From Rhodococcus sp040643435 (lineage in GTDB: Bacteria > Actinomycetota > Actinomycetes > Mycobacteriales > Mycobacteriaceae), in contig NZ_JBEYUH010000003.1 in the NCBI RefSeq assembly GCF_040643435.1, positions 186,001 to 250,000 on the forward strand: 64,000 nt of DNA, written 5' to 3'. The notes beneath the pieces were generated by a model. It made no database searches. It had not been told where the DNA came from and saw only the letters and a program-made list of their open reading frames with translations. Made by a program: the position numbers and the translations under genes. Shown in pieces: positions 57,094-64,000 of this stretch (position 1 is the stretch's first letter; the number at the start of each line of letters is the position of its first letter).

Positions 57094-58608
57094 GTGACGG
57101 CAGCGCTTCGTGCGGCGATACACCGCGCACAGAGAACCGAATCCACCGAACAGGAAGTCCTGTCGCCTCTGCATGCGCTCGGACGCCGGCAGCTATCGCA
57201 ATTGGATCTGATCGGGCAGTCGCTGTCGACGATCGCTCCCGCGACGGGAATGGTGTTCATCGCCCTGTGGATGACGACGCGGGCTCCCGGTCTCGGAGGC
57301 GTGCTCACGATCGCAGCCACCACGTGCGTGGTCGTCCTCGTCGCGGTCTGCATCACCGGGTTCACCCGCCGCCTGGCTGCTGCCGGGTCGCTCTACAGCT
57401 TCGTGTTCCAGGGTCTCGGCACCCGCGCTGCGCTGGTGACGGGCACGGCACTGATCGTCGGGTATCTCGGTATCGCGATCTCCGTGCTGGCGCAGGGTGC
57501 GCACACGGTTCTCGACATCGGGGAACTTCTCGGGCTGCCCGTCGCGGACCGGGGAAGGTGGATCATCACGATCGGGATACTCGGTGGTGTGGTCGCGCTG
57601 ATCGCCGTGCGCGGTGTGCGGTTCGCCACCAGGGCAATCCTGATCGTCGAATCCTGCTCTCTCGTACTGATCGTCGTGACGATGCTCGTCGTGCCCGATG
57701 CCGGCCGAGTGTCCGCGACGGTCCTGCCCGACTCCTCGATGAGTCTGCTGCCCTTTCTCGCTCTCATGACAGTGTTGTCGATGGCCGGATTCGAGAGTGC
57801 GGCCTTCTTCGGGCCCGAGGCCCGGCGCCCTCTCGTGACGGTGAGCCGGACTGTGCTGATCACCCCGCTCGTGGTCGGTGTGCTGTTCGTCTTCGCGGCG
57901 GTCGCGTCTCTGAGCGACCGCGGATCGCTCCTCGTCGGTGCCTATTTCGGCGGCCTCGACTCGGGCGCTCCGTGGGGGATGGTCCTCGCGGTGAAGGTGG
58001 GAATGGCATGTTCGTGGTTCGCCTCGACGCTCGGATGCGCTCAGGCGGGCTCGCGGCTGCTGTATTCGATGGGGGTCGAGGGTGTGCTGCCTGCTTCCCT
58101 CGCCCGCGTCCACCGCACCCTGCGTACTCCGTACGTCGCGGTGGGGGCGTTCGCGGGGGCGAGCGTCGCAGGAGCAGTCCTCTACTCGGTCCGGGTGGGC
58201 GCCGACTCGTCGACCTTCGACGGAATCGTCGAGATCGCGCTGGTCATGGCGTACACGCTGGTCGCCGTCGCGTCGTTGCGATTCCTGCACCGGATCGGGG
58301 AGGACACGATCTGGTCCCGGGTGGCTGCGGTGTTCGTCACCCTGCTCGGTGGAGGTCTGCTGGTGTCCACTGCGGTGGACGGGATCACCCATGCGGCTCT
58401 CGTGATGCCGGCAGCCCTGGCCGTCCTCGCGGCATCGGGCCCGTTGTGGCGGGTCGTGCTGCGCTGGTTCCGTCCACGCAGTCTCACCACGATCGGGGCG
58501 TTCGACACCGTGGAGACCACCGACCTGCTTCCCGGTGCGGGGCGGTTGATCCTCGACGAGGACGGACATCGCCGGATCGTCACCGACACCGCGCCGGGGG
58601 ACAGATGA
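57094..58608 (+). CDS. APC-family amino acid/amine permease
   Basis: This 504-residue, about 12-helix transporter belongs to the amino acid-polyamine-organocation family. The first helix has IGQSLSTIAPATGM, and FESAAFFGPEARRP is the typical segment near helix 6. GTG 57094 is chosen because GAAGGGAAGGA lies at the proper distance; ATG 57046 is in frame but lacks a site. It is divergent from the mau-like operon and coupled to an IclR gene, so an amine or amino acid substrate linked to that pathway is plausible. Confidence 0.85.
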   Translation: MTAALRAAIHRAQRTESTEQEVLSPLHALGRRQLSQLDLIGQSLSTIAPATGMVFIALWMTTRAPGLGGVLTIAATTCVVVLVAVCITGFTRRLAAAGSLYSFVFQGLGTRAALVTGTALIVGYLGIAISVLAQGAHTVLDIGELLGLPVADRGRWIITIGILGGVVALIAVRGVRFATRAILIVESCSLVLIVVTMLVVPDAGRVSATVLPDSSMSLLPFLALMTVLSMAGFESAAFFGPEARRPLVTVSRTVLITPLVVGVLFVFAAVASLSDRGSLLVGAYFGGLDSGAPWGMVLAVKVGMACSWFASTLGCAQAGSRLLYSMGVEGVLPASLARVHRTLRTPYVAVGAFAGASVAGAVLYSVRVGADSSTFDGIVEIALVMAYTLVAVASLRFLHRIGEDTIWSRVAAVFVTLLGGGLLVSTAVDGITHAALVMPAALAVLAASGPLWRVVLRWFRPRSLTTIGAFDTVETTDLLPGAGRLILDEDGHRRIVTDTAPGDR

Positions 58609-59363
58609 CCGCCCATGCCGCGGTGCGGAACTCCGATACGGCATTCGGGGGCCGTCAGCCGCACGCCGTGCAGAAGGCGCTGGGAATGCTCGAGGCGGTG
58701 GCGCAACTCGGACCGGGCAGCACGGCGAAGGAGATCGCAGCGTTCACGTCGGTACCGCCGGCCACGGCCTACCGGATGCTGAACCTGCTGGTCGCGGACG
58801 GTTATCTCGTGCGGGTACCCGATCTTTCGGGTTTCGCCCTCGGTCGCCGCACCGCCGAACTCGCCTACGCCGCAGCCGAATCGAATCCGTCCGAATCCCT
58901 CCACGACGTGATGGAGGATCTGCGGCTGCGTACCCGCTTCGGGCTGCACGTGGCCTCCTTCGCCGGGGGGCGCCTCCGCTTCGTCGACCAGGACCCGGAC
59001 CACGAGATCGTGGCGATGGCGATGCTCTCGAAGTCATTGCACGCCAATGCGATCGGCAAGCTGATGTTGGCGCATCTGCCGGAGACGCGCCGACCGGGCG
59101 ACATGCGCAGGATCACCGATTTCACCGTGTGCGACCCCGACGCTTTCACCCGTGAGCTGCGCGAGGTGATGGTGACCGGATATGCGCACGAGAACCAGGA
59201 GACCCGCCTCGGCCGGTCGGCACTGGCCGCTCCGATCCGCGATCCGTCGTCGTTCGTCGTGGGAGGGCTGTACCTCCACGGGTCGGCCGCGAAGGTTCGA
59301 CCCGAACCCGAACTGGTGAAGTTCCTCGTCGACGGCGCGGCAAGACTCACCGGGCTGCTGTAG
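58605..59363 (+). CDS. IclR-family transcriptional regulator
   Basis: This 252-residue regulator has an N-terminal winged helix (VQKALGMLEAVAQLGPGSTAKEIAAF, cut short of the recognition helix PPATAYRMLNLLVADGYLV) and a C-terminal ligand domain with SLHANAIGKLMLAHLP and YAHENQETRLGRSALAAPI. The start overlaps the permease stop (ATGA). It probably controls the permease and perhaps the divergent mau-like operon. Confidence 0.9.
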   Translation: MTAHAAVRNSDTAFGGRQPHAVQKALGMLEAVAQLGPGSTAKEIAAFTSVPPATAYRMLNLLVADGYLVRVPDLSGFALGRRTAELAYAAAESNPSESLHDVMEDLRLRTRFGLHVASFAGGRLRFVDQDPDHEIVAMAMLSKSLHANAIGKLMLAHLPETRRPGDMRRITDFTVCDPDAFTRELREVMVTGYAHENQETRLGRSALAAPIRDPSSFVVGGLYLHGSAAKVRPEPELVKFLVDGAARLTGLL

Positions 59364-59372
59364 AAGGTCGGA

Positions 59373-60194
59373 TCATCCGCTCCCGCGCACCGATTCGGCG
59401 AGGCGGGAGAGTGCCTCCACGACCGGCGTGCCGAACATCGGCGGGTCGTTGTGCCCGAGACCGGGTAGTTCCAACCTTTCGGCAGGATTGACTGCGGCAG
59501 AGGCGACTTCGGCGCTCTGACTCGGAGGGACGATGGTATCGGAGGTGCCGTAGACGACCGTGACCGGCACATCGATCCGGGCCACGAGTTCGGTGACGGG
59601 GAATTCGTCGTGCAAGAGCGAGGTGGGGACGAACGGATAGTGGTGCCGGGCGACGGCGGCGAGATCGGTGAACGGTGAGCGCAGCAGCATGCCCGCCGGG
59701 GGGTCGCCGACGGCGAGCGCCGCGACGACCGCGCAACCGAGGCTTTCGCCGAAGTACAGCAACCTGGTGGAATCGACGTCCGCCCGCGAGCGGAGATGGT
59801 CGAGGGCCGCGTGAGCGTCGGCGGCGAGACCCTCCTCGGTGGGGGAGCCGGGGTTGCCGCCGTACCCGCGATAGTCGATCAGCAGCGTCGAGAAGCCTGC
59901 CGCGGCCAGTTCGGCGGCGGTGTCGGCGCGGCCGAGCCGGTTGCCGCCGTTCCCGGGCGCGAGGAGCACCGTGAAGCCGGCGCCGGGACCGTCGGGAGCA
60001 CGTCCCGGCACGAACCAGGCACCGAGTTCGAGACCGTCGGAGGTGGTGAGCAGCACGTCCTCGGCACCCGGCAGGACGGTCGCGGCAGCAGGAGGACCGG
60101 AGGTGTCGGGCAGATAGATCAGGCGTCGTTGCATCGCCCAGCCGGCGACGCCGACGAGCACGGCGACCAGCACCACGACGAGAACGATCCGCAT
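59373..60194 (-). CDS. Alpha/beta hydrolase, membrane-anchored (ABHD13/BEM46-like)
   Basis: This 273-residue hydrolase has one N-terminal helix (IVLVVVLVAVLVGVAGWA) and an alpha/beta fold close to the Bem46/ABHD13 group: RRLIYLPDTSG, VLLAPGNGGNR, nucleophile elbow GESLGCAV, Asp in YGTSDTIVPP and His in LGHNDPP. The likely triad is Ser-Asp-His. Substrate unknown. It is convergent with the IclR gene. Confidence 0.85.
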   Translation of the reverse strand: MRIVLVVVLVAVLVGVAGWAMQRRLIYLPDTSGPPAAATVLPGAEDVLLTTSDGLELGAWFVPGRAPDGPGAGFTVLLAPGNGGNRLGRADTAAELAAAGFSTLLIDYRGYGGNPGSPTEEGLAADAHAALDHLRSRADVDSTRLLYFGESLGCAVVAALAVGDPPAGMLLRSPFTDLAAVARHHYPFVPTSLLHDEFPVTELVARIDVPVTVVYGTSDTIVPPSQSAEVASAAVNPAERLELPGLGHNDPPMFGTPVVEALSRLAESVRGSG

Positions 60195-60209
60195 GACACC
60201 GGTTTAACT

Positions 60210-60255
60210 CACGTGCGCGCTTCCGGCAGCCGGAACCACCGGAAACGCGCACGTG
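60210..60255 (-). terminator. Nested hairpin terminator
   Basis: The outer arms CACGTGCGCG / CGCGCACGTG pair over 10 bp; inside them TTCCGG-CAG-CCGGAA forms a second hairpin. It follows the SDR stop on the minus strand. Confidence 0.65.
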
Positions 60256-60272
60256 CGGTGCGGAGGAGTCGC

Positions 60273-61040
60273 CTACCGCGGCGCCATGCGCAGGGCGCCG
60301 TCCATGCGGATGGTCTCGCCGTTGAGATAGTCGTGCTCGACGATCATCTGCACGAGCTGCGCGTATTCGGCGGGCTGGGCGAGACGCGACGGGAACGGCA
60401 CGCCGGCCTCGAGGCCCTTGCGGTACTCCTCGGTGACACCCGCGAGCATCGGGGTGTCGACGATACCCGGGGCGATGGTGTTGACGCGGATACCGAACTG
60501 CGCGAGGTCGCGCGCGGCCGGGACGGTCATGCCGTGAACGCCACCCTTCGACGCGGAGTAGGCGATCTGGCCGATCTGACCCTCGAAGGCAGCCACCGAG
60601 GCAGTGTTCACGATGACGCCGCGCTGCCCCGAATCGTCGACCGCCTCGGTCTTGGAGATCGCGTCGGCGGCCAGGCGCATGACGTTGAACGTGCCGAGCA
60701 GGTTGACGGTGATGACCGTCCGGAACAACTCGAGGTCGTGCGGGCCGTTCTTCGACAGGATGCGGCCGGCCCAGCCGACACCGGCGCAGTTGACGACGAT
60801 GCGCAGCGGAACGCCGGACTCGACGATGCGGTCGACAGCAGCCTGCACCTCGTCGGCGCTCGTGACGTCGGTGGCGATCAGCGTGACGCCCTCCGGTGCG
60901 GAATCCCCGACCCGGTCGATGGACTGCTGCAGGTCGAGGCCGAATACGGTAGCTCCCGCGTCGACGAGGCGGCGCGCGGTCGCGGCGCCGAGACCGGATG
61001 CGGCACCGGTCACCAGCGCGGCGGATCCCTGAATCTCCAC
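60273..61040 (-). CDS. SDR oxidoreductase (3-hydroxyacyl-CoA dehydrogenase type-like)
   Basis: This 255-residue short-chain dehydrogenase has the cofactor motif VTGAASGLGAAT, the active-site Ser in NTASVAAFEG, and YSASK. The overall pattern resembles type II 3-hydroxyacyl-CoA dehydrogenases (NCAGVGWAGRI, then MLAGVTEEYRKGLEAGVPFPSR near the C-terminus, shortened here). It probably works in fatty acid or sterol side-chain oxidation. GTG 61040 has AGGAG upstream. Confidence 0.87.
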   Translation of the reverse strand: MEIQGSAALVTGAASGLGAATARRLVDAGATVFGLDLQQSIDRVGDSAPEGVTLIATDVTSADEVQAAVDRIVESGVPLRIVVNCAGVGWAGRILSKNGPHDLELFRTVITVNLLGTFNVMRLAADAISKTEAVDDSGQRGVIVNTASVAAFEGQIGQIAYSASKGGVHGMTVPAARDLAQFGIRVNTIAPGIVDTPMLAGVTEEYRKGLEAGVPFPSRLAQPAEYAQLVQMIVEHDYLNGETIRMDGALRMAPR

Positions 61041-61084
61041 TGTTCGTATCTCCTGTCGCATGTGGGTGTCGTTCGTCACGAACC

Positions 61085-62332
61085 CTAACCGTTGGCGGTT
61101 ACGGGCTCCTCGGGGGTCGTGCTCCGGCGACGCAGCGCGAAGACTCCCATCAGTGCGGCCACGACACATGCGGCGGCTCCGAGCAGCAGGCCGGCCCGGC
61201 CACCCCACTGCTCGCTGACCCATCCGGCGACGGGACCGCCGATGGCGGTGGAGCCGAGGAAGGCGACCGACCACAGGGCCATCACCCGGCCGCGCATCGT
61301 CGGTGCGGCGGCGAGCTGAAGCGAACTGTTGGTGGTGGAGGTGAAGGTCACGCTCAGCGCGCCCACGATCACCATGAGCACGATGAGTGTGGTCAGGTTC
61401 GGCGCCGCGGCGGCGACCGCCATGGCGATGCCGAACGCGAGGGAGGTGACGATGAGCGGCCGGGTTCCCGTCCGGCCCCAGGTGGCGACGGCGAGCCCAC
61501 CCACGACGGACCCGGCGCCCATCGCTGCCGTGAGGAAACCGTAGGCACCGGCACCGGCTTCGAAGGTCTGGTCGGCCAGAACCGGCAGGACCACCTGGAA
61601 CTCGAACGCGAGACACCCCACCAGGGCCATCATCAGCAGCGGAACGGCCAGATCGGACGTGCGTCGGATGTAGGCGAAGCCTTCACGCAACTGGCCCTTG
61701 GCGCGCGCGGCGGCAGGTGACCGCTGGAGCCTGGACACGTCGAGCCGGAGCAGTGAGGTGACGACGGCGACGAAACTTGCAGCGTTGAGCAGGAAGCACA
61801 CACCGAGGCCACCCGCGGCGATGACCACACCGGCGACGGCCGGGCCGATCATGCGGGAGCACGAGGCGAGCACCGACTGCAGGCTCACGGCGTTGCGCAG
61901 GTCCTCCGGCCCCACGAGTTCGAGCATGAACGACTGTCGCGCGGGGTTCTCGAAGCACTGGTTGAGACCGAGTATCACCGCGAGGACGTACACATGCCAG
62001 AGCGCGATGGTGTCGGTGACGACGAGCAGTCCCAGAATCAGGGCCTGCACACCCATGAGGGTCTGCAACCCGATCATGAGCCGGCGTTTGTCGGAGCGGT
62101 CGGCGACCACGCCGCCGTAGGGGCCGAGCAGAAGCATCGGCACGGTCTGCAGTGCGAGCACGATACCGATGGCGGTCGCGGAACCTGTGAGTTGCAGGAC
62201 GAGCCACGACTGGGCGACCGTCTGCATCCACGTACCGACCAGCGACACCGCCTGTCCACCGATGTACAGGCGGAAGTTGGGGCCGCGCAGCGCCGCGAAG
62301 GTTTGTCCGCGGATGTCCGCGAGCATCGTCAC
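61085..62332 (-). CDS. MFS transporter (EntS/drug efflux type)
   Basis: This 415-residue, 12-helix major facilitator starts FRLYIGGQAVSLVGTWMQTV, with VADRSDKRRLMIGLQ as motif A. It belongs to the MFS_3/EntS-like efflux group. GTG 62332 overlaps the MarR stop (GTGA); ATG 62326 is an alternative. The upstream MarR gene is the probable regulator. Confidence 0.88.
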   Translation of the reverse strand: MTMLADIRGQTFAALRGPNFRLYIGGQAVSLVGTWMQTVAQSWLVLQLTGSATAIGIVLALQTVPMLLLGPYGGVVADRSDKRRLMIGLQTLMGVQALILGLLVVTDTIALWHVYVLAVILGLNQCFENPARQSFMLELVGPEDLRNAVSLQSVLASCSRMIGPAVAGVVIAAGGLGVCFLLNAASFVAVVTSLLRLDVSRLQRSPAAARAKGQLREGFAYIRRTSDLAVPLLMMALVGCLAFEFQVVLPVLADQTFEAGAGAYGFLTAAMGAGSVVGGLAVATWGRTGTRPLIVTSLAFGIAMAVAAAAPNLTTLIVLMVIVGALSVTFTSTTNSSLQLAAAPTMRGRVMALWSVAFLGSTAIGGPVAGWVSEQWGGRAGLLLGAAACVVAALMGVFALRRRSTTPEEPVTANG

Positions 62333-62832
62333 AGTTGCGCCTCCTCCGCCGGTCGGCGTCCCGAGGCGGCGACTCGCTCGGAGAGTGCCTCGAGCGCGGG
62401 GAGCGCCGCGTGCAGCGCATCGAGGTGGTGTTCGCTCAGATCTGCCAGGTGGCGGGCGAACAGGGCGGTCCGCTGCGCACGCAGTTGCGCGGAGAGCGCA
62501 GCACCGGCCGGGGTGATGTGAACGCGGACGACACGCTTGTCGTCGGCGTCGGAGGAACGGCTGAGCAACCCGGCCTCGTCGAGTTTGCTCACCATGCGTG
62601 AGCACATGGTGGGGTTGAGCCCTTCGATCTCCGCGAGTTCGCGGACTCCGATCGTCTCGTGACGGGCGACGGTCGCCAGGAGGGCCGACTGCGAACGCGT
62701 CAGCCCTTCTTCCGATGCGAATATGCCCATGCGGCGGGAGATCCGTCCGATCGCGATACGCAGACGGTGGACGTCCTCGGCGTCGAACGGGGGAGTTTCG
62801 GATCGAGGGGTGCTGTCCGGACTGTCCGACAT
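62329..62832 (-). CDS. MarR-family transcriptional regulator
   Basis: This 167-residue MarR protein carries VRELAEIEGLNPTMCSRMVSKLDEAGLL as the reading head and DADDKRVVRVHITPAG as the wing. It is the first gene of a two-gene unit with the MFS transporter. TTGCCTATCGGCAA just upstream is the likely operator. Confidence 0.9.
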   Translation of the reverse strand: MSDSPDSTPRSETPPFDAEDVHRLRIAIGRISRRMGIFASEEGLTRSQSALLATVARHETIGVRELAEIEGLNPTMCSRMVSKLDEAGLLSRSSDADDKRVVRVHITPAGAALSAQLRAQRTALFARHLADLSEHHLDALHAALPALEALSERVAASGRRPAEEAQL

Positions 62833-62851
62833 GAAACCACCTCCAATTTAT

Positions 62852-62865
62852 TTGCCTATCGGCAA
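62852..62865. promoter_or_regulatory. Candidate MarR operator
   Basis: TTGCC-TATC-GGCAA is a perfect 5-bp inverted repeat 20 bases upstream of the marR start; a further TTGCCG half-site follows at about 62874. Confidence 0.5.
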
Positions 62866-62909
62866 GCATACTCCTTGCCGAAAGCCGAAAACACCATGGC
62901 GAACGGTGA

Positions 62910-63605
62910 TCAGCGACGCACCAGTGCGGGGGTTTCCTCGGAGGTGTGGCGTGCGCGCCGGCGCAGCGTGGTCATCACGCCCGCAGAACCGAGCAGGGCC
63001 ACCGCGCCCGCGGCCGGGCCCACCGCAGCGTTCTGCGGGAACAATCCGTCGCCGAGCATCCACGCACCGAAGCCGAAGAACAACGCGGCAGCGCCGAAGC
63101 GGATGGCGTTCTCGGGAAGGTGCCGGCCCAGGACGGCTCCGGCGACGATGGCCAGTGCGTCCGCTGCGACCATGCCGATGGTCGATCCGATCCACACGCC
63201 GGCCCAGTTGTGGTCACTGGCGAGGGTAATGGTGGCCAGCATCGTCTTGTCGCCGAGTTCGGCCAGGAAGAAGGCTGAGGTCACAGCGAGAAAGGCGGAG
63301 CGCGTGACGCGGCCGGCCTTGGACTGCTCGTCGTCGTCGAGGGAGTCGCCGCGCAGCGTCCAGGCACCGAAGATCAGGAAGGCGACACCGCCGACGATCG
63401 AGATCGCGGCTGCGGGTATCGCGATTCCGAGGTAGTGCCCGACGGCCACCGACACGAGATGAACCACGGTGGTGGCGAACAGGATCCCGGACAGGACGAC
63501 CCACCAGCGGTAACGCAGGGCGAAGGTCATCGCCATCAGCTGGGACTTGTCGCCGAGTTCGGCGACGAAGATGATGGCGAACGACAGGACGAGTGCCGAC
63601 CACAT
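62910..63605 (-). CDS. UPF0016/GDT1-family (TMEM165-like) manganese/calcium exporter
   Basis: This 231-residue membrane protein has two copies of the family motif E-x-G-D-K-S/T: VAELGDKSQLMAMT near the N-terminus and LAELGDKTMLATIT in the middle, each inside a three-helix unit. The family moves Mn2+ or Ca2+ out of the cytoplasm. Its leader carries a yybP-ykoY riboswitch, which fits manganese export. The AGGAGG ribosome site is inside a hairpin. Confidence 0.92.
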   Translation of the reverse strand: MWSALVLSFAIIFVAELGDKSQLMAMTFALRYRWWVVLSGILFATTVVHLVSVAVGHYLGIAIPAAAISIVGGVAFLIFGAWTLRGDSLDDDEQSKAGRVTRSAFLAVTSAFFLAELGDKTMLATITLASDHNWAGVWIGSTIGMVAADALAIVAGAVLGRHLPENAIRFGAAALFFGFGAWMLGDGLFPQNAAVGPAAGAVALLGSAGVMTTLRRRARHTSEETPALVRR

Positions 63606-63608
63606 GAG

Positions 63609-63638
63609 CCGTTTCCTCCTTCCGTATGGAGGAAACGG
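63609..63638 (-). promoter_or_regulatory. Hairpin that sequesters the ribosome site
   Basis: CCGTTTCCTCC / GGAGGAAACGG pairs perfectly (11 bp, 8-base loop) and buries the AGGAGG of the UPF0016 gene. Upstream GGAGGAA (63642-63648) can instead pair with TTCCTCC, freeing the site. This is the likely expression platform of the riboswitch. Confidence 0.75.
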
Positions 63639-63639
63639 G

Positions 63640-63786
63640 GCTTCCTCCGGACGCCGGACGCACGGTGCGTCGGGCGGCCGAAGGTCTCGCCCACCGGAGG
63701 GTGATCCGGTTCGCGGGGCCGGGTGATGCCGTGTGCGGTGCCACCAGTATGTCGACCCTGCGATTGGGGGCTACTCCCCTTCGTAG
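63640..63786 (-). ncRNA. yybP-ykoY manganese riboswitch
   Basis: On the minus strand the leader starts with the hallmark GGGGAGTAGC (63770-63779), with CAATCGCAGGG and GACATAC segments, then GGGCGAGACCTTCGGCC further on. The setting, upstream of a UPF0016 gene, is the classic one. Boundaries are approximate. Confidence 0.85.
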
Positions 63787-63792
63787 ACGGCA

Positions 63793-63822
63793 ACGTTAGC
63801 CCAGCGAACCGAATTCTGTAAA
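63793..63822 (-). promoter_or_regulatory. Promoter of the riboswitch-UPF0016 unit
   Basis: Minus-strand TTTACA (-35) and TAACGT (-10), 18 bases apart, would start transcription near 63786, just before the GGGGAGTAGC of the riboswitch. Confidence 0.5.
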
Positions 63823-63830
63823 GGCAATGC

Positions 63831-63849
63831 TAAGTTTAGGAGAACCTAA
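63831..63849. promoter_or_regulatory. DtxR-family (MntR/IdeR-like) box
   Basis: TAAGTTTAGGAGAACCTAA matches 15 of 19 bases of the IdeR/DtxR consensus as I recall it; the core is TTTAGG-AGAA-CCTAA. It lies just upstream of the promoter of the UPF0016 gene and past the stop of the next minus-strand gene. Confidence 0.55.
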
Positions 63850-63869
63850 CTCTCACTTCCAGGTCGGCC

Positions 63870-64000
63870 TCACGAGGCAAGCAGCATGGCCAGAATCGCG
63901 GTGTCGGGATCGCTGCTCGGATCAACTCCCACCTTGCTGACCAGGGCGGTGACGGTGCCGTCCGGTTCGGCCTCGACCCACGCCGCGCGATGCTCGAGGC
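63870..64000 (-). CDS. Unidentified gene, 3' end only
   Basis: The minus-strand frame ending at TGA 63870-63872 is open to the window edge and gives the last 43 residues of a protein (EHRAAWVEAEPDGTVTALV, ending DTAILAMLLAS). The composition fits real coding sequence better than the other frames. Too little is visible to name it. Confidence 0.5.
   Translation of the reverse strand, partial: LEHRAAWVEAEPDGTVTALVSKVGVDPSSDPDTAILAMLLAS

Noticed and set aside
1..64000. CRISPR arrays, tRNA or rRNA genes, insertion sequences, prophage
   Set aside because: No regularly spaced direct repeats, CCA-ended cloverleaf candidates, rRNA landmarks, transposase or integrase motifs were seen; the one tandem repeat (16380-16448) has no spacers.

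Overview
The window is a 64 kb piece of a high-GC actinobacterial chromosome, most likely Rhodococcus or a close relative in the Mycobacteriales. The evidence is the set of lineage-typical genes: LysX, MmpL, SigK/RskA with a fasciclin lipoprotein, cutinase, a GAF-ANTAR regulator, a single-chain long-chain acyl-CoA carboxylase and UdgX. It is also densely packed, with many ATGA/GTGA stop-start overlaps. gltD, rraA and an exact parS-type palindrome (5166-5181) suggest an origin-proximal position. I saw no rRNA, tRNA, CRISPR array, insertion sequence or prophage.

Layout. 1-8.5 kb: end of gltD, a secreted repeat protein, cutinase, zinc alcohol dehydrogenase, histidine phosphatase, parS and lysX. 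8.6-12.1 kb: an MmpL exporter divergent from a MarR regulator, then a PrmC-like methyltransferase. 12.1-16.3 kb: the SigK locus (pseudo-hydrolase, DUF1365, sigK, rskA) divergent from a fasciclin lipoprotein and a lipocalin. 16.4-25.9 kb: two SDR proteins, photolyase, S4 protein, rraA, GntR regulator, long-chain acyl-CoA ligase, and an ArsR-SRPBCC pair. 25.9-36 kb: hydrolase-cyclase fusion, GAF-ANTAR, gabD2, MFS/TetR, and an esterase coupled to a second MprF-type protein. 36-41 kb: DUF427 protein, then the carotenoid genes crtI-crtB-idi and a FetB-like permease. 41-48.5 kb: single-chain acyl-CoA carboxylase, UdgX and a copper set (YcnI-CopC-CopD). 48.6-50.2 kb: a RecB-like nuclease. 50.3-59.4 kb: a methylamine-dehydrogenase-like cluster divergent from an APC permease and an IclR regulator. 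59.4-64 kb: hydrolase, SDR, MFS/MarR, and a UPF0016 transporter behind a yybP-ykoY (Mn2+) riboswitch.

The central observation is a tryptophan tryptophylquinone (TTQ) amine dehydrogenase system on the minus strand (56740 down to 50270). It contains MauE, MauD, MauA, MauB, a Tat-exported multicopper oxidase, two amicyanin-like lipoproteins and a membrane protein that may stand in for MauF. MauA keeps both TTQ tryptophans, the catalytic Asp and 14 cysteines. No MauG-type diheme protein is visible, and all redox parts are predicted to sit outside the cytoplasmic membrane.

Four promoters share the SigK-type pattern CCATCC-N14/15-[C/T]CGAAT. They lie upstream of the sigK operon, the fasciclin gene, the carotenoid operon and the mau-like operon. 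This suggests one SigK/RskA regulon that joins an extracytoplasmic amine-oxidation chain, carotenoid synthesis and surface lipoproteins. The regulon, and the replacement of MauG, are inferences from sequence.
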